From Pseudomonadota bacterium (GTDB taxonomy: Bacteria > Pseudomonadota > Gammaproteobacteria > Steroidobacterales > Steroidobacteraceae): a stretch of 42,848 bases of DNA. The stretch covers positions 1 through 42,848 of the forward strand of contig JANXQL010000006.1 of the NCBI GenBank assembly GCA_025356815.1, written 5' to 3'. The notes under the pieces are model-generated. The model saw only the letters and a list, made by a program, of their open reading frames with translations, was not told the origin of the DNA and did no database searches. Position numbers and translations under genes: made by a program. Below, piece after piece: positions 7,839 through 18,439 of the stretch. Each line of letters starts with the position of its first letter. Position 1 is the first letter of the stretch.

Positions 7839-10064
7839 TTAGTTGACAGTCCCGGCCGGTGGCGGAGACGGCCGCCAGCGGGCCAGCAGCAACGCGCTGG
7901 TCACGACGCTTAAGCTCGACATCGCCATTGCCGCGCCCGCCACGACCGGCGTGAGCACGCCGAACGCCGCCAGTGGCACGCCTGCGAGGTTGTAGACGCT
8001 GGCGAAGAACAGGTTCAGCCGGATGCGCCGGCGCGTGCGCCGCGCAATATCCAGCGCACCGACCACGCCCCACGGATCCGCCCGCACCAGTACGATGCCG
8101 GCTGCGGCGACGGCGACGTCCGCGCCGCCGCCCATGGCAATGCCGAGATCCGCGGCCGCAAGCGCTGGCGCATCGTTGACGCCGTCGCCGACCATCGCGA
8201 CGCCGCCGCGCGCGCGCAGTTCGCCGATCAGCCGCAGCTTGTCCTCGGGCAGCACGCCGGCATGCACGCTGCGGATCCCGACCTCGGCCGCGAGAGTTGC
8301 CGCACTTTGCGCGTGGTCGCCGGTCAACAGCACGCTGTCGATGCCCTCACGGCGCAGCGCGGCGATGGTCGCGCGCGAGGTGGCTCGGCAGGTATCGGCA
8401 AAGCTGAACGCCCCGAGCAACCGTGGCGGCGTGGCGAGCTCTGCCAGCAGCGCCACCGAGCGCCCTGCGCGGGTCTGCGACTCGATCCAGTCATCGGTCG
8501 GCGCCGCGACGCCGTGGGAGGCGACATATCGCGCGCTGCCGAGCAGCAGCCTGCGGCCCCGAACCTGCCCCTCGACGCCAAGCCCGGGCGCCGCGACGAT
8601 GGCGCTCGCCGCCTCCAGCGGCCGCACGGCCGCAGCGAGGATCGCGCGCGCCAGCACGTGACCGCTGCCTTGCTGCAGCGCCGCCGCCAGCGCGAGTGCC
8701 GAGTCCGCCGCCTCGGCGAAGGCATGCACCCCGGCGAGCCGGGGCCGGCCTTCGGTGAGCGTACCGGTCTTGTCGAACGCGATCGTGTGGATGGTCGCCG
8801 CCTGCTCCAGCGCCGCCGCGTCGCGGATGAAGATGCCCGCACGGGCCGCGGCGCCCGTGCCCGCGACCAACGCCGCCGGGGTCGCAAGACCCAGCGCACA
8901 CGGGCAGGCGATGACCAGCACCGCGACCGCCCGCAGGATCGCGACCTCGGCGCCGGCGCCGAGCACCCACCAGGTCACGGCCGTCAGCACGGCGAGCACG
9001 ACGATGACCGGCACGAACCATTCGGCCACTTGGTCCACGAGACGCTGCAGTGGCGCCTTCGAGGCCTGCGCGTGCTCGACCAGTCGCGCGATGCGCTCGA
9101 GTGTCCCGTCCGCGGCCGCAAGCCGGGTGCGCACGCGCACGAGGCCGGAGCCGTTCATCGAGCCGCCGATCGCGCGCGCGCCGGGACCCGCCGCGACGGG
9201 GAGGCTCTCGCCGGTGACCAGCGACTCGTCGAACTCGGTCGAGCCATCCACGATCTCGCCGTCGACGGGCACGCGCTCGCCCGGACGCACGACCACGATG
9301 TCGCCGGGCGCCACGGCCGAGAGCGGCACGTCGATCTCGCCCGTCTGGCGCCACAGGCGGGCCCGCTCCGGTGCCAGCGCCCGCAGCGCCCGCAGCGCCT
9401 CGGCCGTGCCGCGGCGGGCGCGGGTCTCGAGCCACTTGCCGAGCAGCACCAGCGTGATCACCACCGCCGATGCCTCGAAGTACAGGTGCGGCGCCGCCGT
9501 GCCCCGCGCCGTCCACAGTAGCCACAGCGACAACCCGTACGCGGCGCTGGTGCCGATCGCGACCAGCAGGTCCATGTTGCCGGCCCGGGCGGCCAGCGCC
9601 CTGAAACCCGAGCGGTAGAAGCGCGCGCCGAGCCAGAACTGCACCGGCGTGGCCAGCGCCAGCTGGACGAGGCCAGGGAGCATCAGGTGGCGGCCGAAGA
9701 CCCCCGCCAGCATCGGCACGACGAGCGGCAGGGACAACAGCACGGCTGCGTACAGATGCACGAGGTCGGCCCGGTCGGCGCCGCTGCGGCGCGCCACGGC
9801 AGCGGCGTCCGGTGGACCCGGGGTGACCACGCGCGCATCGTAGCCGCTGGCCTCAATGGCGGCGACGAGGCTTGCGACGCCAGCCTCCTCCCCCGCCGGA
9901 TCGGCGGCCAGCTTCGCCACCGTCGCCCGCTCTGTCGCAAGGTTGACGCTGGCGGAGACCACCCCTGGTACGGCCCGCAGCGCCCGTTCGACCCGCGCGA
10001 CGCAGGCCGCACAGGTCATCCCGCCGACTTCGAGGCGGTGCTCCGCTGCTACACTGAGGTCCAT
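7839..10064 (-). CDS. copA: Copper-exporting P1B-type ATPase CopA
   Basis: A 741-residue heavy-metal P-type ATPase that should pump Cu(I) out of the cytoplasm. In order: one N-terminal HMA metal-binding domain with GMTCAAC (residues 15-21); membrane helices; the actuator motif TGES; the transmembrane metal site CPC ([12 protein letters not shown]); the phosphorylation motif DKTGTL; and the hinge [15 protein letters not shown] with a single HMA domain is typical of bacterial CopA. The start at ATG 10064 is chosen because the HMA domain begins directly after it; the 71-codon upstream extension is the shadow of the opposite gene. It is divergent from the CopZ-like gene with no bases between the two ATGs. 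No CueR/MerR regulator is in the window. Confidence 0.96.
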   Translation of the reverse strand: MDLSVAAEHRLEVGGMTCAACVARVERALRAVPGVVSASVNLATERATVAKLAADPAGEEAGVASLVAAIEASGYDARVVTPGPPDAAAVARRSGADRADLVHLYAAVLLSLPLVVPMLAGVFGRHLMLPGLVQLALATPVQFWLGARFYRSGFRALAARAGNMDLLVAIGTSAAYGLSLWLLWTARGTAAPHLYFEASAVVITLVLLGKWLETRARRGTAEALRALRALAPERARLWRQTGEIDVPLSAVAPGDIVVVRPGERVPVDGEIVDGSTEFDESLVTGESLPVAAGPGARAIGGSMNGSGLVRVRTRLAAADGTLERIARLVEHAQASKAPLQRLVDQVAEWFVPVIVVLAVLTAVTWWVLGAGAEVAILRAVAVLVIACPCALGLATPAALVAGTGAAARAGIFIRDAAALEQAATIHTIAFDKTGTLTEGRPRLAGVHAFAEAADSALALAAALQQGSGHVLARAILAAAVRPLEAASAIVAAPGLGVEGQVRGRRLLLGSARYVASHGVAAPTDDWIESQTRAGRSVALLAELATPPRLLGAFSFADTCRATSRATIAALRREGIDSVLLTGDHAQSAATLAAEVGIRSVHAGVLPEDKLRLIGELRARGGVAMVGDGVNDAPALAAADLGIAMGGGADVAVAAAGIVLVRADPWGVVGALDIARRTRRRIRLNLFFASVYNLAGVPLAAFGVLTPVVAGAAMAMSSLSVVTSALLLARWRPSPPPAGTVN

Positions 10065-10253
10065 ATGAAGTTCCACATCCAAGCCATGACCTGTGCAGGG
10101 TGCGCGCGGGCGGTCACCGCCGCCATCCGTGCCCTCGACCCGCTGGCGGAGGTCAACGCGGACCCGCCGGCCCATTCGGTCGAGGTCCGGACCACTCGCG
10201 CCGAGACCGAGATCCGCGCCGCGCTGACCGCTGCCGGGTTCCCGCCCGCCTGA
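10065..10253 (+). CDS. CopZ-like heavy-metal chaperone (single HMA domain)
   Basis: A 62-residue HMA-domain protein starting [17 protein letters not shown]. The MTCAGC pair of cysteines binds Cu(I) in the family. The rest fits the ferredoxin-like HMA fold ([18 protein letters not shown]...ALTAAGFPP). Its expected role is to carry copper to the N-terminal HMA domain of the adjacent ATPase. TGAGGT lies 5 bases upstream of the ATG. That site, and presumably the promoter, lies inside the opposite copA coding sequence because the two start codons abut in CATATG. Confidence 0.9.
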   Translation: MKFHIQAMTCAGCARAVTAAIRALDPLAEVNADPPAHSVEVRTTRAETEIRAALTAAGFPPA

Positions 10254-10290
10254 CCGGCGCCACGTTGGACGATCCACTCGCCGCGCGTCA

Positions 10291-10311
10291 AGGGCGGCGC
10301 CCTGGCGCCCT
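10291..10311 (+). terminator. GC-rich hairpin after copZ
   Basis: AGGGCG...CGCCCT with an inner GGCGCC repeat lies 38 bases after the copZ-like stop codon. No T-run follows directly, so this is a weak terminator candidate. The remaining 10312-10432 holds the icd promoter. Confidence 0.3.
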
Positions 10312-10366
10312 GCGGCTTTCCACGGGCCAGCTCCCCGCCGCCGAGCGCGGCCGGCCCAGACCCCTG

Positions 10367-10375
10367 TGATAAAAT
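10367..10375 (+). promoter_or_regulatory. Extended -10 promoter of icd
   Basis: TGATAAAAT matches the extended -10 form TGnTATAAT with one change, 57 bases upstream of the icd start codon. No good -35 box is visible at the usual distance, which fits an extended -10 promoter. The transcript would start near 10382. Confidence 0.5.
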
Positions 10376-10432
10376 TGTGCCTCTACAAATGCGCGTGACG
10401 TCCACGTCCGCATTCTCAGGGAGCAGAACCCG

Positions 10433-11731
10433 ATGGCGACAGTGCAGTACACCCCTCCGGCCGGTGGCGAGCGGATCACGATTGCCCATGGCAAGCTGAC
10501 CGTTCCGAACCAGCCGATCATCCCCTTCATCGAGGGCGACGGCACGGGCGCCGACATCTGGCGAGCCAGCGTACGCGTCTTCGACGCTGCGGTCGCCAAG
10601 GCCTATGGCGGCAGTCGCAGGATCCACTGGCTCGAGGTCTATGCCGGCGAGAAGTCCAACAAGCTCCTGAGCACCTGGCTGCCGGACGAGACCGTCGCTG
10701 CCTGTCGCGAGTACCTGGTCTCGATCAAGGGCCCGCTGACCACCCCGATCGGCGGCGGCATCCGCTCGCTGAACGTGGCCCTGCGCCAGCTTCTGGACCT
10801 GTACGTCTGCCTGCGCCCGGTTCGATGGTTCAAGGGCGTACCCTCGCCGGTCAAGGCTCCGGAAAAGGTCGACATGGTGATCTTCCGCGAGAACACCGAG
10901 GACATCTACGCCGGCATCGAATTCGAGTCGGGCAGCGCGGACTGCAAGAAGTTCCTGGAGCTGTTCCAGCAGGCATTCCCGAAGCAGTACGGCAAGATCC
11001 GCTTCCCCGAGACCTCCGGCATCGGCATCAAGGCCGTGTCGAGGGACGGCACCGAGCGCCTGTTCCGCTCGGCCGTCGAGTACGCGATCGTCAACAAGCG
11101 CAAGAGCGTGACGATCGTGCACAAGGGCAACATCATGAAGTACACGGAGGGTGCGTTCCGCAACTGGTGCTACGCCCTCGCCGAGCGCGAGTTCCCGGGC
11201 CAGACCTACGGCTGGGAGCAGTGGGAGCGCACCAAGGCCGCCAAGGGCGAGAAGGCCGCCAATGCGGAGATGGACGAGGCGAAGAAGGCCGGCAAGGTCA
11301 TCATCAAGGACGCGATCGCCGACATCACGCTGCAGCAGGTACTGACGCGTCCCGAGGAGTTCGACGTCATCGCGACGATGAACCTGAACGGCGACTACCT
11401 GTCCGACGCGCTCGCCGCCCAGGTCGGCGGCATCGGAATCGCGCCCGGTGGCAACGTCAACTACCTGACCGGCCATGCGGTGTTCGAGGCGACCCACGGC
11501 ACGGCGCCGAAGTACGCGAACCTCGACAAGGTGAATCCGGGCTCGGTGATCCTGTCGGGCGAGATGATGCTGCGCTACCTGGGCTGGACGGAGGCGGCCG
11601 ACGCCATCATCGTCGCCATGGATCGAGCGATCGGTGCCAAGACCGTGACGTACGACTTCGCTCGCCTGATGGAGGGTGCACGCGAAGTGAAGTGCAGCGA
11701 GTTCGCCGACGAGCTGATCAAGCACCTGTAG
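10433..11731 (+). CDS. icd: NADP-dependent isocitrate dehydrogenase
   Basis: A 432-residue isocitrate dehydrogenase of the E. coli Icd type, converting isocitrate to 2-oxoglutarate and CO2 with NADP in the TCA cycle. [13 protein letters not shown] (residues 107-119) carries Ser112, matching E. coli Ser113, the site phosphorylated by Ace[16 protein letters not shown] and [17 protein letters not shown] are substrate and metal regions, and HGTAPKYA has the Lys-Tyr pair typical of NADP use. GGGAGCAG lies about 9 bases before the ATG. Its own kinase/phosphatase gene follows after 7 bp, so enzyme and regulator are probably made from one transcript. Confidence 0.97.
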   Translation: MATVQYTPPAGGERITIAHGKLTVPNQPIIPFIEGDGTGADIWRASVRVFDAAVAKAYGGSRRIHWLEVYAGEKSNKLLSTWLPDETVAACREYLVSIKGPLTTPIGGGIRSLNVALRQLLDLYVCLRPVRWFKGVPSPVKAPEKVDMVIFRENTEDIYAGIEFESGSADCKKFLELFQQAFPKQYGKIRFPETSGIGIKAVSRDGTERLFRSAVEYAIVNKRKSVTIVHKGNIMKYTEGAFRNWCYALAEREFPGQTYGWEQWERTKAAKGEKAANAEMDEAKKAGKVIIKDAIADITLQQVLTRPEEFDVIATMNLNGDYLSDALAAQVGGIGIAPGGNVNYLTGHAVFEATHGTAPKYANLDKVNPGSVILSGEMMLRYLGWTEAADAIIVAMDRAIGAKTVTYDFARLMEGAREVKCSEFADELIKHL

Positions 11732-11738
11732 GCCGACC

Positions 11739-13472
11739 ATGGGGCTGAGCCCAACGGCCATGGCGCTGGCGCGCGAGTGCGCGGCGGAGGCGGTCGACGC
11801 GTTCGAGCGCTACAACGCCGAGTTCCGCGCGATCACGCGCCGCGCACCCGCGCGCTTCGAGGAGTGCGACTGGCAGGGGAGCCAACGCGACGCCGTCGAG
11901 CGCATCGAGCTGTACGGCCACTACGTCGACAGCACGGTCGCGGCACTGCGCCATCGGCTCAGCGTCGAGTCCACTGACCGCGACCTGTGGTCTGGCATCA
12001 AGGATGAGTTCGCGCGGCTGATCCAAGCGCTGCCGGACGCAGAGTTCCGCAAGACGTTCTACAACTCCCTGACCCGCACGTTCTTCGGAACGGTCGGCGT
12101 CTCGCCGGAGATCGAGTTCGTGGCGCTGGACCTCGACCCGCTGGCGCGGCTGGCCGAGTACGATTTCCTGACGACCTACCCCAACCGCGGCTCTCTGCGC
12201 CTGCTGCTGGAGGAGATCCTCACCTCGTTCCGCTGCAAGGCGCCGTGGCGCGACTTCGACCGCAGCGTCCAGCACGTGGCCGACGAAGTGCAGCGCTGCC
12301 AGGCGGAACACGCGACGCCGGTCACGTGCATCGAGATGATCCGTCCGGCGTTCTACCAGATGACGCGCGCGTATCTTGTCGGACGCATCGCCGGCGACGG
12401 CTGGCAGGCGCCGCTGGTCATCGTCCTCAAGAACACCGAACGCGGCATGCTCGTCGATGCGGTGATGACCATCGACGCCGACGTGTCGGTGCTGTTCAGC
12501 TTCACGCGCTCGTACTTCCACGTGGACCTGGAGCGAGTAGGCAAGGCACTGCTGTTCCTCAAGCAGATGATGCCGCACAAGCCGGTCAGCGAGCTGTTCA
12601 CGGTGCTCGGCCGCGCGAAGCAGGGCAAGACAGAGCGCTACCGGGAGCTGTTCAGGCACCTGCAGACCGCGCGCGACCAGTTCGTCCTCGCGCCGGGCGA
12701 ACGCGGCCTGGTCATGGTCGTGTTCACGCTGCCGTCGTTCGACGTCGTCTTCAAGCTGATCCGCGACAAATTCCCGGCGCAGAAGAACATCGTCCGCCAG
12801 GACGTGCTGACCAAGTACGAGTTCGTGTTCAAGCACGACCGCGCCGGCCGCCTGGTGGATGCCCAGGAGTTCAAGCGCCTGCGCTTCCCGCGGCGGCTGT
12901 TCAACGCACCCCTGCTCGAGGAACTGCTGACCGAGACCAGGGACTCGGTGCACGAGGACGGCGACGACCTGATCATCGACCATTGCTACATCGAGCGGCG
13001 CATGACGCCGCTGAATCTGTACCTGCGCGAGGCCAGCCGGGACGACGCGATCAACGCCGTGCTCGAGTACGGCCAGGCCATCCGCGACCTCGCCTACACG
13101 AACATCTTCGCCGGCGACCTGCTGCTGAAGAACTTCGGCGTGACTCGCAACCGCCGCGTCATCTTCTACGACTATGACGAGCTGTGCCTGGTCACCGACT
13201 GCCGCTTCCGCGAGCTTCCCAGCGCGTCCTCCGACGAGGACGAGATGCGCGCCGAGACCTGGTACTACGTCGCCGACAACGACGTCTTCCCGGAGACGTT
13301 CATCAACTTCCTCGGCTTCGACGACGAGTTGCGCGACGTCTTCCTCAAGGCGCACGGCGAGGTGCTCACCGCCGAATGGTGGCGCGGCATCCACGAGCGC
13401 CACCGCGAGAACGAGGTCTTCGAGGTCCTGCCGTACGCTGCGCACCGCGTCCGGGTCGCCAGCAGCCTTTAG
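11739..13472 (+). CDS. aceK: Isocitrate dehydrogenase kinase/phosphatase AceK
   Basis: A 577-residue AceK, about the length of the E. coli protein. It phosphorylates and inactivates isocitrate dehydrogenase when carbon should enter the glyoxylate shunt, and reverses this. Sequence stretches typical of the family include FYNSLTRTFFGTVGVSPEIEF, IVLKNTERGMLVDAVM, VMVVFTLPSFDVVFKLIRDKF, ERRMTPLNLYL and FAGDLLLKNFGVTRNRRVIFYDYDE; the last holds the kinase-like catalytic loop and metal-binding Asp. In enterobacteria aceK is linked to aceBA; here it follows its substrate gene icd by 7 bp, and no glyoxylate-shunt genes are in the window. Confidence 0.96.
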   Translation: MGLSPTAMALARECAAEAVDAFERYNAEFRAITRRAPARFEECDWQGSQRDAVERIELYGHYVDSTVAALRHRLSVESTDRDLWSGIKDEFARLIQALPDAEFRKTFYNSLTRTFFGTVGVSPEIEFVALDLDPLARLAEYDFLTTYPNRGSLRLLLEEILTSFRCKAPWRDFDRSVQHVADEVQRCQAEHATPVTCIEMIRPAFYQMTRAYLVGRIAGDGWQAPLVIVLKNTERGMLVDAVMTIDADVSVLFSFTRSYFHVDLERVGKALLFLKQMMPHKPVSELFTVLGRAKQGKTERYRELFRHLQTARDQFVLAPGERGLVMVVFTLPSFDVVFKLIRDKFPAQKNIVRQDVLTKYEFVFKHDRAGRLVDAQEFKRLRFPRRLFNAPLLEELLTETRDSVHEDGDDLIIDHCYIERRMTPLNLYLREASRDDAINAVLEYGQAIRDLAYTNIFAGDLLLKNFGVTRNRRVIFYDYDELCLVTDCRFRELPSASSDEDEMRAETWYYVADNDVFPETFINFLGFDDELRDVFLKAHGEVLTAEWWRGIHERHRENEVFEVLPYAAHRVRVASSL

Positions 13473-13493
13473 CAGGCCGTCGCGGGCCGCCGG

Positions 13494-14669
13494 TCAGGTG
13501 CCGAAGGCGGCGGCAAATCCGGCCTCGAGGTCGGCAATCAGATCATCAGGGTCCTCCACGCCGATGGACAGCCTTGCCGTGGTCGGACCGATGCCGCAGA
13601 CCGCCTGCTGTTCCTGCGACAGGTCGCGCGGCTGCTGCAACTGCGGCGGCACGATCAGCGACTCGGTGGAACCGAGGCTCGCCGCGATCGCGTACAGTTC
13701 CAGGGCGTCGGCGAAGGTTCGGCTCTGCTGCGCTGTGCCGCGCAGGTCGACACTGACGATCGCGCCGAAGTCGCTCATCTGCGCGCTCGCCAGCGTGTGT
13801 CCCGGGTCGGACGCAAGCCCCGGATAGCGCACGCATGCCACCTGCGGGTGCGCCGCGAGGTAGGCGGCGATGCGCGCCGCGGATTCACACTGCGCCGCGC
13901 GGCGCAGGTGGTAGGTCTTGAGGCCGCGCTGGATCAGAAACGCGGCATTCGGATCCAGCGTCGGGCCGAGCGAAATTGCCTGAGAACGCACGCGCCCGGT
14001 GAGTGCCTTGCCGCCGATCACCGCCCCGCCCATCACGTCACCGTGGCCGGCCGCATACTTGGTCAGGCTGTGCACGAACAGGTCGATGTCGTACTGCCCG
14101 TGCGACTCGAGACCTGCGAAGGTATTGTCGAGTACCGTCAGCGCGCCGTGGCGGCGCGCCGCGGCCGTGATGAACGGGATGTCCGCGATCTTGAGCACGG
14201 GGTTCGTCGGCGATTCAAACCACACCAGGCGCGTCGGCGTGGCCGACAGCACGCGCTCGATGCCGGCATGGTCCTCGATCGACAGCAGCGTGTGGCGCAC
14301 ACCGAAGCGCGCAAGCGTGCGCGCGAGCAGCCCGCGAGTCGGGCCATAGGTCTCGACAAAGCCGAGCACGTGGTCGCCCTGCGACAGCAGCGCGAGCATC
14401 GCCACCGACACCGCCGCAAGTCCGGAGCCGACCGCGACGCAGTCATCGCGCCCCTGCAACTCGCCGAGCAACCGCTCCAGGGTGCGCACGGTCGGGTTGC
14501 CGACCCGACTGTAGTGATAGCCGTCGCGCGAGCCGGCCCAGACCCGTTCGGTCTCGGCAAGATCCGCAAGTTCGAACTTGACGCTCTGGTAGATCGGTGC
14601 AACCAGCGGCGTGTTGCCGGCGGCAGGCGCCTCGACCGTCGGGTGGTTCACGCGGGTGCGAGGCTTCAT
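13494..14669 (-). CDS. Cys/Met-metabolism PLP enzyme (cystathionine lyase type)
   Basis: A 391-residue member of the cystathionine beta-lyase/gamma-synthase family. The PLP lysine is in VHSLTKYAAGHGDVMGG. Other family features are HYSRVGNPTVRTLERLL, AVGSGLAAVSVAML, VWFESPTNPVLKIADI, DNTFA and the C-terminal SLGSTESLIV...RLSIGVEDPDDLIADL. The sequence is close to cystathionine beta-lyase (MetC), but gamma-lyase, gamma-synthase or methionine gamma-lyase activity cannot be separated by eye. GAGGA lies 7 bases before the ATG. It follows the YbdL-type aminotransferase by 75 bp on the same strand, so the two may share methionine or cysteine metabolism at the end of the polyamine gene run. Confidence 0.9.
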   Translation of the reverse strand: MKPRTRVNHPTVEAPAAGNTPLVAPIYQSVKFELADLAETERVWAGSRDGYHYSRVGNPTVRTLERLLGELQGRDDCVAVGSGLAAVSVAMLALLSQGDHVLGFVETYGPTRGLLARTLARFGVRHTLLSIEDHAGIERVLSATPTRLVWFESPTNPVLKIADIPFITAAARRHGALTVLDNTFAGLESHGQYDIDLFVHSLTKYAAGHGDVMGGAVIGGKALTGRVRSQAISLGPTLDPNAAFLIQRGLKTYHLRRAAQCESAARIAAYLAAHPQVACVRYPGLASDPGHTLASAQMSDFGAIVSVDLRGTAQQSRTFADALELYAIAASLGSTESLIVPPQLQQPRDLSQEQQAVCGIGPTTARLSIGVEDPDDLIADLEAGFAAAFGT

Positions 14670-14744
14670 CGGGTATTCCTCGGCGAATACGGAAGTGGGT
14701 ATTGAGTCATGCTCGCGCGGCGGCAGGCCCGCCGACTGCTCCGG

Positions 14745-15902
14745 CTACAGGCCGACCAGTCGTTCCGCGGCAGCGACAAGCGTCGCATCCTGCTTGGCGA
14801 AACAAAGCCGCACCAGCCGTTCACCGCCGGGTGGTCGTTCGCAGAACGGCGACACCGGGATGCTCGCAACCCCGCTCGTGCGGATCAGCTGCAGCGCAAA
14901 CTCGTGGTCCGGCAGGTCGGAGATCGCCGAATAGTCCACCAGCTGAAAGTAGGTCGCGCGGGCCGGCACGAGCACCAGCCGCGAGGGCGCGAGCAGCGAT
15001 CGCAGCCTGTCGCGCTTTGTCTGGTAGAACACCGACAGTTCATCCTCCCACTCCGGGTGCTCGGTCATGAACTCGGCGATGGCGTACTGCAGGGGCGTCG
15101 CGATCGCGAAGGTCACGAACTGGTGAACCTTGCGCAGCTCGGACGTCAGCGCCGGAGGGGCGACGCAGTAGCCGACCTTCCAGCCGGTCGCGTGGTACGT
15201 CTTGCCGAAGGATGAGGCGACGATGGTGCGGGCGGCGAGTTCCGGGTGCGAGTTGAGGCTCACGTGCCGGGCGCCGTCGAACACCATGTGCTCGTAGACC
15301 TCGTCGGCAAGAACGTAGGCGAAGGTGCCACGCAGCGTCTCGGCCAGCCGATCCAGGTCCGCAGCCGAGAGGCAGGCGCCGCTCGGGTTGTGGGGCGTGT
15401 TGACGATCACCAGTCGCGTTCGCGGCGAGATCACCTCCGCTACGCGCTGCCAGTCGACCGCGAAGTCCGGACGGGACAGCGGCACGTGCCGTACCACGCC
15501 ACCGCACAGCTCCACGATCGGCTCGTAGCTGTCGTAGGCCGGATCGAACAGCACCACCTCGTCCCCCGCATGCACGAGCGCCATGATCGACGAGGCGAGC
15601 GCCTCGGTGCCACCGCACGTCACGGTGATCTCGGTGTCCGGGCAGGCGATGCGGCGATAGTGGCGGGCAAGCTTGGCGGCGATCGCCTGACGCAACAGCG
15701 CAACGCCGGCCATCGGGGCGTACTGGTTGTGACCGCTGCGCAGGTGCAGCGACACCAGTTCGCACAGTCGCTTCGGCGGCTCGAAGTCCGGAAAGCCCTG
15801 TCCGGTATTGACGGCACCGAGCTCTGTCGCAAGCTGCGACATGACCGTGAAGATCGTGGTTCCCACCCGCGGCAGGCGCGAGACCGGCGTCGGCGTTCCC
15901 AC
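14745..15902 (-). CDS. YbdL-type methionine aminotransferase
   Basis: A 385-residue class I PLP aminotransferase that aligns well, from memory, with E. coli YbdL: SRLPRVGTTIFTVMSQLA, NTGQGFPDF, HNQYAPMAGV, NTPHNPSG, LADEVYEHMVF, the PLP lysine in ASSFGKTYHATGWKVGYC, and LIRLCFAKQ-like RLVRLCFAKQDATL. YbdL prefers methionine, with weaker action on His and Phe. GTG 15902 is chosen because the homology begins directly after it and the upstream 43 codons have a shadow-like Arg/Cys-rich composition. It starts 4 bp after the stop of the glucokinase-type gene, so the two are probably coupled. Confidence 0.88.
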   Translation of the reverse strand: MGTPTPVSRLPRVGTTIFTVMSQLATELGAVNTGQGFPDFEPPKRLCELVSLHLRSGHNQYAPMAGVALLRQAIAAKLARHYRRIACPDTEITVTCGGTEALASSIMALVHAGDEVVLFDPAYDSYEPIVELCGGVVRHVPLSRPDFAVDWQRVAEVISPRTRLVIVNTPHNPSGACLSAADLDRLAETLRGTFAYVLADEVYEHMVFDGARHVSLNSHPELAARTIVASSFGKTYHATGWKVGYCVAPPALTSELRKVHQFVTFAIATPLQYAIAEFMTEHPEWEDELSVFYQTKRDRLRSLLAPSRLVLVPARATYFQLVDYSAISDLPDHEFALQLIRTSGVASIPVSPFCERPPGGERLVRLCFAKQDATLVAAAERLVGL

Positions 15903-15906
15903 CCGC

Positions 15907-16652
<746 letters not shown>

Positions 16653-16656
<4 letters not shown>

Positions 16657-17504
16657 CCGGTCGCTCCCAGCGCTGCCTGCGCATCACGCATTCGCCGGCG
16701 ATCACGCCGCATCATATAGGTCCCCGCCACCACCACCGCGACGGACACGATCAGCACGAGGATGGTCGCGAGTGCATTGATGTCGGGGCTCACACCGAGG
16801 CGGACCTTCGAAAATACCAGCTGCGGCAGCGTCGTCGACCCCGGGCCAGAGACAAAACTCGTGATCACGATGTCGTCCCACGACAGTATGAATGCCAGCA
16901 CCCACGCCGAGGCGATCGCCGACGCGATCAGTGGCAGCGTGATGACGACGAACACCTTCCACGGGCGTGCACCGAGGTCCATCGCCGCCTCCTCCAGCGA
17001 GCGGTCGACGGTCGCGAGCCGCGCCTGGATCACGACAATCGCATAGGCCATCGAAAAGGTCATGTGGGCGATGGTAATCGTGGTCGAGCCACGCCCGTGC
17101 GGCCAGCCCACGGCCTGCTCGAGCGCGACGAACAGCAGCAGCAGCGACAGCCCCGTGATGACCTCGGGCAGCACCATCGGGGCTGTGGTCAGCAGGCCGA
17201 ACAGCGCGCGACCACGGAACCTGCGGTAACGTTCGAGCGCGAACGCCGCCAGCGTGCCGAGGATCACAGCGCCAGTTGCATTGACCGAGGCGATGCGGAA
17301 GCTGAGTTTCGCGGCATCCATGATCTGGGTGTTTTTGAACAGCTCCACGTACCAGGCGAGCGTTGGCGAGTTCGCCGAATCCCACACGGTCACCAGTCGC
17401 GACGCGTTGAACGAGTAGATCACCATAGCGACGATCGGCAGGTACAGAAAGGCGAAGCCGAATACCAGCATGGTCAGCACGAAAAAGGAGCGTCGATCGT
17501 TCAT
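16653..17504 (-). CDS. potI: Polyamine ABC transporter permease PotI/PotC
   Basis: A 283-residue inner-membrane permease with about six hydrophobic helices, starting FFVLTMLVFGFAFLYLPIVAMVIYSF. The EAA loop, which docks the ATPase, is seen as EEAAMDLGARPWKVFVVITLPLI. TSFVSGPGSTTLPQLVFSKVRLGVSPDINALATI is characteristic of the putrescine/spermidine permease. Its start codon overlaps the potH stop codon by one base (TGATG) and its stop overlaps the next gene (ATGA). With potF, potG and potH it forms a complete importer. Confidence 0.93.
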
Positions 17505-18439
17505 CAGGCCTCCGCCTCCTGTGCCTGCACGCGCTGCAGCAACAGCACGAAGCCGGACAGGATCAGGAGCAGCATGATCGCAAGGGCGCTTGCCACGGGC
17601 CAGTCACGATTGCCGAAGAACTCGTCCCAGACCACGCGACCGATCATCAGTGTGTCCGGGCCACCGAGCAGCGCCGGAATCACGTACTCGCCGACCGCAG
17701 GAATGAACACCAGCAGACAGCCCGCGTAGATGCCCTCCTTGGTCAACGGCAGCGTGATCGTGAAGAACGCCTTGGTCGGCCGGCAGCCGAGGTCGGCAGC
17801 CGCCTCGAGCAGCGTAAGGTCCAGCTTCTCGATCGCCGAGTACAGTGGCAGCACCATGAACGGCAGGTACGAATAGACCATGCCGAGGTACACCGCGAAG
17901 TCGGTCTGCAACAGCTGCACCGGCTCGTGGGTAATGCCCAGGTACATCAGCAGCGCATTGATCGGGCCGCTGCGGCCGAGCAGGCCCATCCACGCGTACA
18001 CCCTCAGCAGGAACGAGGTGAAGAACGGCAGTACAACGAGCAGGAAGAGGATGTTGCGCCACGTGCCCGGCGCGCGCGCGATGCCGTAGGCCATGGGGTA
18101 ACCGATCAGCAACGCGAACAGCGTGGATACGCCGGCGACCTGCAGGGAGTTCACGAACGCCGCCAGGTACAGACGGTCGCCGAAGACGAACGTGAAGTTG
18201 GAGAAGTGCACGCGCAGCTGCAGCACGTGATCAGCGGTCCAGGTCAGCACCGGCTCGACCGGCGGCATCGACAGCTGGATGTTCGAGAACGCGATCTTGA
18301 GGACGATCAGGAACGGCACGAGGAAGAACACGGCGAGCCACGCGTACGGCAGCGCAATCACGACACGGCGCCCGAATCCGCCGCGGATCGCGGCGAACCT
18401 GCCGGCAAGGCCGGTGACGACACCGACGGAGGTGCTCAC
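17504..18439 (-). CDS. potH: Polyamine ABC transporter permease PotH/PotB
   Basis: A 311-residue permease with about six membrane helices (LPYAWLAVFFLVPFLIVLKIAFS; LFALLIGYPMAYGIA; LVVLPFFTSFLLRVYAWMGLL). The EAA motif is LEAAADLGCRPTKAFFTITLPLT. GRSGPINALLMYLG and FIPAVGEYVIPALLGG are typical of PotH. I chose GTG 18439, which overlaps the potG stop codon as GTGA, over an ATG 33 bases upstream inside potG. It pairs with PotI as the membrane channel. Confidence 0.9.
   Translation of the reverse strand: MSTSVGVVTGLAGRFAAIRGGFGRRVVIALPYAWLAVFFLVPFLIVLKIAFSNIQLSMPPVEPVLTWTADHVLQLRVHFSNFTFVFGDRLYLAAFVNSLQVAGVSTLFALLIGYPMAYGIARAPGTWRNILFLLVVLPFFTSFLLRVYAWMGLLGRSGPINALLMYLGITHEPVQLLQTDFAVYLGMVYSYLPFMVLPLYSAIEKLDLTLLEAAADLGCRPTKAFFTITLPLTKEGIYAGCLLVFIPAVGEYVIPALLGGPDTLMIGRVVWDEFFGNRDWPVASALAIMLLLILSGFVLLLQRVQAQEAEA

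Noticed and set aside
8262-9521. Plus-strand open frame opposite copA
   Set aside because: Arg/Gly/Gln-rich shadow of the ATPase. All P-type ATPase motifs are on the minus strand.
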